Part shown: positions 17,085-23,501 of the stretch, in pieces
Layout of the letters: each line of letters starts with the position of its first letter
Numbering within the stretch: the first letter of the stretch is position 1
Virus record (IMG/VR): IMGVR_UViG_3300027659_000092
Span: 1 to 37,375 of that record
Reading direction: 5' to 3' (one strand)
Length of the DNA: 37,375 nucleotides
DNA from: a virus
The notes under the pieces: generated by a model
The model's database searches: none
What the model saw: the letters and a program-made list of their open reading frames with translations, nothing else
What the model was told of the DNA's origin: nothing
Made by a program: the position numbers and the translations under genes

Positions 17085-18884
17085 ATGACAGTTAGAAAAT
17101 ATTCCTCCCGCGCACAGCAGACTACATTAGCCAGCAGCATGACTTCTAGTGATAGCACTATGACTGTAGTGTCAGGTTCCAATGTAATGGGTAATAAAAC
17201 ACCTTCAGGAACAGAAACATACACAGTTGTAATTGATCCAGATACAGCCCTTGAAGAAATTGTAGATGTAATTACTTACACATCTGGCAATGTTCTTACT
17301 ATTACTAATGGTAGAGGTCGAGATGGTTCAACTGCTGTAGCCCACTCTGCCGGTGCAATTGTTCGACATATGGTTATTGGTCGTGATTTACAAGAGGCTA
17401 ATGACCACGTTAACGGTACCCTTGCTCAACACGGAGCAACAACATCTGCAGAACTTCGTGGAGTTATATCAGATGAAACAGGAACTGGCTCTTTAGTATT
17501 TGCTACTAGCCCAACCTTAGTAACACCTATTCTTGGAACTCCTACATCTGGAACATTAACTAATACAACTGGATTACCTATTTCTACTGGTCTATCTGGT
17601 TTAGGTACAGGCGTAGCCACATTCCTTGCTACTCCATCTAGTGCTAACCTTGCTGCTGCTCTTACAGATGAAACTGGTTCAGGTGCTGTCGTACTTGGTA
17701 CTAGCCCAACTATTGCATCTCCTACCATCACTGGCACTGGTGCTATTGCTGGTACATTTACTGGTAACATTACTGGTAACGTAACTGGCAATGTGACTGG
17801 TTCTTCTGGTTCTACTACTGGTAATGCTGCTACTGCAACTCTTGCTGCTGCCGCTACAGCCCTTGCTACAGGGCGTACAATAGCCCTTACAGGAGATGTG
17901 ACAGGAACCTCTGGTTCATTTGACGGTACTGGCAATGCTAGTATTACTGCTGCTATTGCAGCCAACAGTATTGTTGATGCAGATATTAATGCCAGTGCTG
18001 CTATTGACTGGACTAAGATTGCTCCATCAGCAACAGTATCAACAACTGAACTTGGATACTTAGATGGTGTTACCTCTGCTATTCAAACTCAATTAGATGC
18101 TAAGTTGGCAACTGCTACAGCAGCAACTACCTATGCTCCACTAGCAAGTCCTGCACTAACTGGTGTGCCTACAGCACCTACTGCTGCAGCCGATACTAAT
18201 ACTACTCAGATTGCTACAACTGCTTATGTGCAGGGAGAGTTAACTCAGTTAATCAACAGTGCTCCCGGTACTCTTGACACCCTTAAAGAGTTGGCAGATG
18301 CATTAGGTAATGATACTGCCTTCTCAACAACAGTAACTAACTCTATTGCAACTAAGTTACCTCTGGCTGGTGGCACTATGTCTGGTGCTATTGCTATGGG
18401 TACTAACAAAATTACTGGTCTTGGCGACCCAACATCAGCACAAGATGCAGCAACTAAAAATTACATTGATACAGCAGTAATTGCACCGGGCAACTTAACT
18501 GGTCCTATTACATCTGTAGGTGCAGCAACCTCTGTTGCAGCCCAGACTGGCACTGGTTCTACCTTTGTGATGAACACATCACCTACCTTAGTAACTCCTG
18601 TACTTGGTGTAGCAACTGCTACATCTATAAATGGAACTACAATTCCATCATCTAAAACTTTGGTTGCTACAGATTCAACTGCCTTTGTAGTACCAAGCCA
18701 GACAAGCAACTCAGGCAAGTACCTAACCACAGATGGAACTACTTCATCTTGGGGTGTGGTAGATGCTCTACCTTCACAGACTGGCAACTCAGGCAAATAT
18801 CTAACAACCAATGGTACAGCCGCTTCTTGGGCAGCCATAGTAACCGACCCGACACCATCCATCTTTATGCTAATGGGAGCGTAA
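17085..18884 (+). CDS. Long tail fibre with repeated collagen/fibre-type segments
   Basis: A 599-aa, Thr/Ala/Ser/Gly-rich protein. Residues 1-125 look like a virion anchor (ETYTVVIDPDTALEEIVDVI, then GRGRDGSTAVAHSAG and 'IGRDLQEANDHVNGT'). Repeats follow: three copies of a 'GTSPTL.(T/S)P..G' unit (about 148, 203, 495). A known fibre motif then appears (LPLAGGTMSGAIAMGTNKIT, then 'DPTSAQDAATKNYID'). Two near-identical copies of 'PSQT.NSGKYLTT.GT..SW' lie near the C-terminus. Such units occur in many phage fibres and build trimeric shafts. It probably forms the shaft to which the small tip proteins encoded downstream attach. Confidence 0.82.
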   Translation: MTVRKYSSRAQQTTLASSMTSSDSTMTVVSGSNVMGNKTPSGTETYTVVIDPDTALEEIVDVITYTSGNVLTITNGRGRDGSTAVAHSAGAIVRHMVIGRDLQEANDHVNGTLAQHGATTSAELRGVISDETGTGSLVFATSPTLVTPILGTPTSGTLTNTTGLPISTGLSGLGTGVATFLATPSSANLAAALTDETGSGAVVLGTSPTIASPTITGTGAIAGTFTGNITGNVTGNVTGSSGSTTGNAATATLAAAATALATGRTIALTGDVTGTSGSFDGTGNASITAAIAANSIVDADINASAAIDWTKIAPSATVSTTELGYLDGVTSAIQTQLDAKLATATAATTYAPLASPALTGVPTAPTAAADTNTTQIATTAYVQGELTQLINSAPGTLDTLKELADALGNDTAFSTTVTNSIATKLPLAGGTMSGAIAMGTNKITGLGDPTSAQDAATKNYIDTAVIAPGNLTGPITSVGAATSVAAQTGTGSTFVMNTSPTLVTPVLGVATATSINGTTIPSSKTLVATDSTAFVVPSQTSNSGKYLTTDGTTSSWGVVDALPSQTGNSGKYLTTNGTAASWAAIVTDPTPSIFMLMGA

Positions 18885-18887
18885 CAT

Positions 18888-19223
18888 ATGTCAAAGAAAA
18901 TCCTCGGACAATCCAATCCGTCAGCCACTACAGTAACAACTCTTTACACAGTTGCTGCTTCTAAAGAGGCAGTCATCTCAACTATCTCTGTGGCTAACAC
19001 AACAGCAACAGCAGCAACCTTTAGGTTGATTCTGCAACCATCTGCTGATGTAAGTGCAACTATCCTTACCAAGCAGTACCTAGCATACGATATTACTGTT
19101 GGTGCTTCTGATAGCACTGTCATTACCATAGGTCTTACTATGGCAACAGGAGATGTTATTAAAGTTTATGCTTCTACAGCAACCCTTGCTTTCCAAGCCT
19201 TCGGAGATGAGGCTACAGCGTAA
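18888..19223 (+). CDS. Beta-sandwich-like tail-associated protein
   Basis: A 111-aa Thr/Ala/Ser/Val-rich protein with alternating strands. Its N-terminus (MSKKILGQSNPSATTVTTLY) and 'STISVANTTATAATFRLIL' resemble small adhesin-like or tail-associated domains I recall in aquatic phages. It starts eight bases after a GGAG site and ends with TAATG overlap into the glycine-rich gene. It may be an oligomeric linker or tip protein of the fibre. There is no catalytic motif and no close named family. Confidence 0.6.
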   Translation: MSKKILGQSNPSATTVTTLYTVAASKEAVISTISVANTTATAATFRLILQPSADVSATILTKQYLAYDITVGASDSTVITIGLTMATGDVIKVYASTATLAFQAFGDEATA

Positions 19224-20131
19224 TGGCTATCTCAAGTCTTAAGACTGGAGTTATCTCACCTAACAGTTTACTTGCTGGTAATACTGCTTACATTCCACCT
19301 TTTTTAATTGATTATTTAATTGTTGCTGGTGGAGGTGGTGCAGCAAATCCTTCGGGTGGAGCCGGTGCAGGCGGTATGAAATCTGATACAGGTTTACTAG
19401 TGACGAGAGGCACAGCAATAACTGTTACTGTTGGTGTTGGTGGAGCAGGAACAACCGGCGCGGCGGCTACAAAAGGCGGCGATTCATCAATTTCCGGCGG
19501 AGTGACAACTACAACTTGCGAAGGCGGCGGCTTAGGAACTTACAATACCGGCGCGGCAGGTAGCGGTGGTTCTGGTGCCGGGCGATTTAGTAGTTATGCC
19601 GGTTATACAAAAGGATTGGGCACATCAGGACAAGGTAACGACGGCGGCGACCCGGGCGGTGGAGATGGTGCTAGTTTTACATCAGGAGCCGGTGGCGGCG
19701 GTAAAGGTGCAGTAGGCGGCGCGGCGACGGGAACCAGTGGAAAAAATGGTGGAGCCGGTGGAGCCGGTTCGAATAATGATTATCGTACGGGTTCAAATGT
19801 TACTTATGCCGGCGGCGGTGGTGGTGCTACGCAAGATACCCTAGGTAGTCCGCTTGGAGTAGGTGGCGCGGGTGGTTCAGGCGGTGGCGGCGGGGGCTCA
19901 AATCCGGGTGGAACTATTGCCTCACCCGGAACAAAAAATGGCGTGGCAAACACAGGCGGCGGCGCGGGTGGTTCAGGAACCGGAACAGGCGGCACAGGTG
20001 GTTCAGGAATTGTTGTGTTCCGTTATTTAAGTACCTCCCCTGACGCAGTTTCTATGACAGGTGGAACAAAAACTACACAGGGAAGTTATACCGTTTATTC
20101 ATTCCTAGGTGATGGGAGCATTACTTTCTAA
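19223..20131 (+). CDS. Glycine-rich tail-tip adhesin (possible polyglycine-II domain)
   Basis: A 302-aa protein in two parts. Residues 1-25 carry the tag MAISSLKTGV..NSLLAGNTAY, shared with two other genes downstream. The rest, from 'FLIDYLIVAGGGG' onward, is a glycine-rich domain with dozens of Gly-Gly and Gly-Ala-Gly runs, ending in 'GGSGIVVFRYLS'. Such domains with hydrophobic capping strands are known in phage adhesins (the T4-superfamily gp38 adhesin of phage S16 folds as polyglycine-II sheets). The gene is unusually rich in GGC and GCG codons for this genome. It is likely a receptor-binding tip. A TAATG overlap links it to the next gene. Confidence 0.75.
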   Translation: MAISSLKTGVISPNSLLAGNTAYIPPFLIDYLIVAGGGGAANPSGGAGAGGMKSDTGLLVTRGTAITVTVGVGGAGTTGAAATKGGDSSISGGVTTTTCEGGGLGTYNTGAAGSGGSGAGRFSSYAGYTKGLGTSGQGNDGGDPGGGDGASFTSGAGGGGKGAVGGAATGTSGKNGGAGGAGSNNDYRTGSNVTYAGGGGGATQDTLGSPLGVGGAGGSGGGGGGSNPGGTIASPGTKNGVANTGGGAGGSGTGTGGTGGSGIVVFRYLSTSPDAVSMTGGTKTTQGSYTVYSFLGDGSITF

Positions 20132-20493
20132 TGGCATATTTTGCGCGTATTGAAAATGGGATAGTGCAAGCGGTTCACCTAGTCGATAACGCTTGGTTAG
20201 ATTTAAATGATGAAGAAAAAAGCGGTAGTGATTATCTAAATGCACTTTACAATATAAATGCTCAATGGGTTCAAACATCTTACAATGCTGAAACTAATGG
20301 CTTTAGATTTAATTACGCAGGTATCGGATATCACTGGGACGGTACAGGATTCTATGCACCACAGCCATATTCATCTTGGACATTAGATGAGGCGTACCAA
20401 TGGCAACCTCCAGTTGCTCGTCCAGTAGATGGCAAATTATACACTTGGTCAGAAGATATTCTAAATTGGATTGAGGTGGACCTTGGCAGTTAG
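20131..20493 (+). CDS. Tail-fibre accessory protein (MAYFARIENGIV family)
   Basis: A 120-aa protein starting MAYFARIENGIVQAVHLVDN and containing RFNYAGIGYHWDGTGFYAPQ followed by 'PYSSWTLDEAYQWQPPV'. I recognise this pattern (NYAGIGY, then PQP..SW.L, then W.PP...P) from small proteins encoded among tail-fibre genes of many cyanophages and other aquatic phages. Its exact role is not established; a fibre-tip or chaperone role is likely. It directly follows the glycine-rich tip gene with a TAATG overlap, so the two may act as a pair. Confidence 0.72.
   Translation: MAYFARIENGIVQAVHLVDNAWLDLNDEEKSGSDYLNALYNINAQWVQTSYNAETNGFRFNYAGIGYHWDGTGFYAPQPYSSWTLDEAYQWQPPVARPVDGKLYTWSEDILNWIEVDLGS
20473..20485 (+). 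promoter_or_regulatory. Ribosome site and TTG start of lectin-like gene
   Basis: GAGGTGG (20473-20479) lies three to four bases before TTG (20483-20485), inside the end of the preceding gene. Using this TTG gives the N-terminus M-AVRSLKTG, which aligns with MAISSLKTG of the gene at 19223. An upstream in-frame TTG (20471) would add four residues unlike any sibling and overlaps the ribosome site itself. Confidence 0.7.
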
Positions 20494-21292
20494 AAGTTTA
20501 AAGACTGGAACATTCAGCAGGAGTATGCTGGTTGGTAACACAGCCTATAATCCAGTTACTTCTATTGCTAACCTCAAAGCATGGTATGACGCTAGCGACA
20601 CAGCGACCATTACTGCCAGCGGTTCGGCGGTTACACAATGGAACGATAAAAGCGGCAACGGTTACAATGTAACTCAGGGAACGGCAGCACAAAGACCCGT
20701 TACTGGAACCCGTACCCAAAACGGATTAAATATGATTGACTTTCAAACCAATGATGTGCTACTTGCCTCGACCGCTTCTAACTGGACTTTTATGTCTAAT
20801 GCGACCGGTTGCACAGTATTTGTCGCAGCCTTTTACGATACCGATAATGTATATCGTTGGATTCTTAGCACCGGCAACGCTACAACCGTCAGCATAGGCG
20901 CGGAAATTGCGTGTAGTGATGCAGATGGATTGCTTGGAAATGTTACTAACGGCAACACTGGTCTTTCTACATCATACGGAAATCCAGTCAAAGCCGGTTT
21001 AACCGATAACACCGCTAAATATTTTTCTTTAATTATGGATAACTCAAACGCAACCGCCGCTAATAGATTAATCGGTAGAATTAACGGTGGTGCAATAGGA
21101 AATCCAAACACGGCAACAACAGCGGCAAGTAGTTCAAATCCTGCTCACGCTCTTTATATTGGTGGATACGACACAGCACCAGCCGACGGATTTAATGGTG
21201 GAATATGTGAAGTAATTATTTATTCCGGCGTATTGTCTGACGCTAACATTTTATTGGTCAATAATTATCTAGCAGCAAAGTGGGGAATCTAA
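20483..21292 (+). CDS. LamG/concanavalin-like lectin tail-tip protein
   Basis: A 269-aa protein from a TTG start. The first 23 residues repeat the docking-like tag (AVRSLKTGT..RSMLVGNTAY). The body shows the hallmark of bacterial and phage LamG-like domains: 'LKAWYDASDTATIT' followed by VTQWNDKSGNGYNVTQGTAA, then 'INGGAIG' and a C-terminal 'GFNGGICEVIIYSGVLSDAN' with LLVNNYLAAKWGI. Such modules bind surface glycans. It is likely a receptor-binding tip alternative to the glycine-rich one. Codon use is richer in GGC, ACC and GCG than upstream structural genes. It ends in TAATG overlap with the next gene. Confidence 0.78.
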   Translation: MAVRSLKTGTFSRSMLVGNTAYNPVTSIANLKAWYDASDTATITASGSAVTQWNDKSGNGYNVTQGTAAQRPVTGTRTQNGLNMIDFQTNDVLLASTASNWTFMSNATGCTVFVAAFYDTDNVYRWILSTGNATTVSIGAEIACSDADGLLGNVTNGNTGLSTSYGNPVKAGLTDNTAKYFSLIMDNSNATAANRLIGRINGGAIGNPNTATTAASSSNPAHALYIGGYDTAPADGFNGGICEVIIYSGVLSDANILLVNNYLAAKWGI

Positions 21293-21546
21293 TGAACTAT
21301 TACGAATGGAATACACGCGCAGATTTCGACTTATGGCATAACGTATTATGCGAGTCGCTAGGTTATCCGCTAATTGGTACAAACCAAGCGACCGGCGAGC
21401 CTGACCCAACGGCTCAAATGACTGTCGCCTATACTCAGGCAATAGAGGTAGAAGGCAAATGGATTGCAAGCGTAGAAGCAGAGTATGCAAACGGATTAGT
21501 TGAAACACAGTTGCGTTTACCAAAGCCAGATTTAGTAGGTGCTTAA
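21292..21546 (+). CDS. Small fibre-associated protein, unknown
   Basis: An 84-aa protein. ATG 21292 lies in the TAATG overlap with the lectin gene; a GTG twelve bases upstream is less likely. It begins MNYYEWNTRADFDLWHNVLC and is mixed alpha/beta with 'IASVEAEYANGLVETQLRLP' near the end. The arrangement copies the previous pair: a tagged tip gene followed by a small accessory gene. It may be a fibre-assembly helper. No named family is recognised. Confidence 0.62.
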   Translation: MNYYEWNTRADFDLWHNVLCESLGYPLIGTNQATGEPDPTAQMTVAYTQAIEVEGKWIASVEAEYANGLVETQLRLPKPDLVGA

Positions 21547-22133
21547 TGGCTATAGTCAGTATAAAAAATAAAACTAAATCTGGTAGTTTGCTGGTTGGTA
21601 ATCCTTTCTTTTTTCCAACTTCTTACGAATCTATTGCAACTGTAACTATTACATCAGCCGGTTCGGTGGCTACCTTTAGCAGTATTCCGGCAACTTTCAC
21701 TCACCTACAAGTGCGAGCAATTTTTAAAGAATCTTACAACACCGGAACAGATGTTGATAATCTTAATTTCACTTGCAACGGCGATACTACTGCTTCATAT
21801 ATTAGACACGCATTATGGGGAACTGGTGCAACCGCTTATGCAGAAGGCTATACGGGCGGAACAAGTGGAGCCATTGGAATTACACCACGAAACACAGCAG
21901 GTGATACATACGGTGCAATGGTATTAGACATTTTAGATTATACAAATACAAATAAACGAAAAGTCTTTAGGTCATTAAATGGTGTTGATAAAAATGGAAG
22001 TGGTGAAATAAGATTGTCTAGTGGTTTATGGAATAAAACAGATGCCATTACTTCATTAAGTTTTACTGGTGACTCTAGCGGTTGGCAAGTAAACACAACT
22101 TTTGCACTCTATGGAATTAAGGTGGCTTCATAA
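21546..22133 (+). CDS. Tagged tail-tip protein, paralogue 1 of 3
   Basis: A 195-aa protein with a diverged version of the docking-like tag (MAIVSIKNKTKSGSLLVGN, residues 1-19). Its body begins 'YESIATVTITSAG' and 'ATFSSIPATFTHLQV' and ends 'TTFALYGIKVAS'. That beginning and ending recur in the next two genes, so the three are tandem paralogues, and this one has the tag in addition. The body is beta-rich and Thr/Ser/Asn-rich, typical of fibre tips. TAATG overlaps couple it to both neighbours. Confidence 0.7.
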   Translation: MAIVSIKNKTKSGSLLVGNPFFFPTSYESIATVTITSAGSVATFSSIPATFTHLQVRAIFKESYNTGTDVDNLNFTCNGDTTASYIRHALWGTGATAYAEGYTGGTSGAIGITPRNTAGDTYGAMVLDILDYTNTNKRKVFRSLNGVDKNGSGEIRLSSGLWNKTDAITSLSFTGDSSGWQVNTTFALYGIKVAS

Positions 22134-22630
22134 TGCCAGCGACATACGAACCAATTGCAACTACTACTTTGACTACAAATACAGCAAACATTACATTTTC
22201 AAGCATTTCTGGTGCTTATACAGATTTAATTTTAATATGCAGTAGTAAAGTAACAACCTTCAATGGTGTAAATCTTAACATCAATGTAAATTCTGATACT
22301 GGTGCAAACTATTCTTTTACCAATGTTGGTGGTAATGGTACAACTGCAAGTTCGGCGCGTGCTACAAATACAAACTATGCAGATGCAGATGTGTTAAGCC
22401 TTATGGATACCACCAGTTTTGCTCAATACAACATTTCATTTATGAACTATGCAAATACAACTTCGCATAAAACAATTTTATCAAGGGCATCAAATGCGGG
22501 TAGAGGTGCTGAAGCGGTTATTAATACTTGGCGCAATACTGCCGCCATTACTAGCATTGTTCTAGATTGTGGTGCTGCGTTGTTTGCAACTGGTTCAACT
22601 TACACTCTTTATGGAATTAAGGCGGCATAA
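22133..22630 (+). CDS. Tail-tip paralogue 2 of 3, tagless
   Basis: A 165-aa protein beginning MPATYEPIATTTLTTNTANI, then 'TFSSISGAYTDLILI', and ending 'STYTLYGIKAA'. These match the ends of its two neighbours, while the central loops differ. It lacks the SLKTG-like tag. The sequence is beta-rich with many Asn and Thr. Likely a fibre-tip or receptor-binding head domain protein that co-assembles or competes with its paralogues. It has TAATG junctions on both sides. Confidence 0.68.
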   Translation: MPATYEPIATTTLTTNTANITFSSISGAYTDLILICSSKVTTFNGVNLNINVNSDTGANYSFTNVGGNGTTASSARATNTNYADADVLSLMDTTSFAQYNISFMNYANTTSHKTILSRASNAGRGAEAVINTWRNTAAITSIVLDCGAALFATGSTYTLYGIKAA

Positions 22631-23160
22631 TGGCAAATACTTATGTAGCAATTCAAACAGTAACAGTTGGTTCAGGCGGTTCGGCAACTATTGGCTTTAC
22701 TTCTATACCTGCAACTTACACTGATTTAGTCTTGCTTTTATCGTTGCGTACTGCTGGAACAGGAAGTGCTTATGGTTCTATTGGACAAATTACTTTCAAC
22801 AGCACAACTTCAGGTTATACTGTGCAAGATATTTATGGATTTGGCAGCGGTGGTGCTGGCACTGCTGGTTTTTCATTTGCTACAACCTATATTCCAACAG
22901 GTCGAGATGACAACGCAAATCAAACTGCCAACACATTTAGTAATCAATTAGTTTATATCCCAAATTACACAAGCAGTGATAACAAATCGGCATCTGTTGA
23001 TGCAGTAAATGAAAATAACAACACTACCAATATGACTACGGCTTTACTCGCTGCAAAATCAACTGTTACTTCAGCCATTACCGCAATCACAATCACAAGT
23101 GGAGATGGCAACTATGTTCAATACAGCAGTGCCACACTCTACGGAATCAAAAACTCATAG
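22630..23160 (+). CDS. Tail-tip paralogue 3 of 3, tagless
   Basis: A 176-aa protein beginning 'MANTYVAIQTVTVGSGGSA', then 'IGFTSIPATYTDLVLLLSL', and ending 'SSATLYGIKNS'. It shares the conserved N-terminal strand pair and the C-terminal LYGIK strand with the two genes upstream. The middle is variable (Tyr, Asn, Gly, Thr-rich). It is expected to form a jelly-roll-like tip. It starts in a TAATG junction. Confidence 0.68.
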   Translation: MANTYVAIQTVTVGSGGSATIGFTSIPATYTDLVLLLSLRTAGTGSAYGSIGQITFNSTTSGYTVQDIYGFGSGGAGTAGFSFATTYIPTGRDDNANQTANTFSNQLVYIPNYTSSDNKSASVDAVNENNNTTNMTTALLAAKSTVTSAITAITITSGDGNYVQYSSATLYGIKNS

Positions 23161-23169
23161 GAGAAACAA

Positions 23170-23394
23170 ATGGACAGACCAATTAAAATAGTAATGGATT
23201 GCTCAACTGGCATTCAAGAAACTATTGAATTAACAGATGAAGAAATTGCACAGATGGAAGTTGATAGAGCCAATGCAGAAGCAGAACGCGCAGTGCGTGA
23301 AGCGGAAGCAGAAGCAAAGGCAGCAGCCAAGGCTGCAGCACAAGCAAAGTTAGCAGCATTAGGATTAACAGCAGAGGAAATTGCAGCACTGTAA
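23170..23394 (+). CDS. Small coiled-coil tail accessory protein
   Basis: A 74-aa protein with its own AGGAG ribosome site. The start, MDRPIKIVMDCSTGIQETIE, forms a strand pair. 'LTDEEIAQMEVDRANAEAER' and a long Ala/Glu/Lys helix then follow, ending 'LAALGLTAEEIAAL'. Such short strand-plus-coil proteins are common after fibre genes of aquatic phages. It could be a fibre trimerisation or assembly factor. Its stop overlaps the next small gene by TAATG. Confidence 0.65.
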   Translation: MDRPIKIVMDCSTGIQETIELTDEEIAQMEVDRANAEAERAVREAEAEAKAAAKAAAQAKLAALGLTAEEIAAL

Positions 23395-23501
23395 TGTCTT
23401 TACTGACAGGCAGTTGTACAGATGATTACCTCCCTTCTTGGGAGGATAGGTCTGACCCATTAGATGAGCAGATGAAACCAAAGGAGCAACGTGGCAGGTA
23501 G
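23394..23501 (+). CDS. 35-aa putative small protein
   Basis: A short frame from the ATG in the TAATG junction. It reads MSLLTGSCTDDYLPSWEDRS and continues to a Lys/Arg-rich end, overlapping the following GTG start by 11 bases. Without it there would be a 96-base gap in a packed arm, and the TAATG junction matches neighbouring genes. It is too short to judge by composition; it could instead be untranslated leader for the large tail gene. Confidence 0.45.
   Translation: MSLLTGSCTDDYLPSWEDRSDPLDEQMKPKEQRGR

Noticed and set aside
17426-18928. Long minus-strand frames (179 and 155 aa) opposite the fibre gene
   Set aside because: Composition is Val/Pro/Ala repeats mirroring the fibre repeats on the other strand; no starts with ribosome sites.
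17085-23160. Diversity-generating retroelement acting on tip genes
   Set aside because: No reverse transcriptase and no template/variable repeat pair were seen; tip similarity is at protein level between paralogues.
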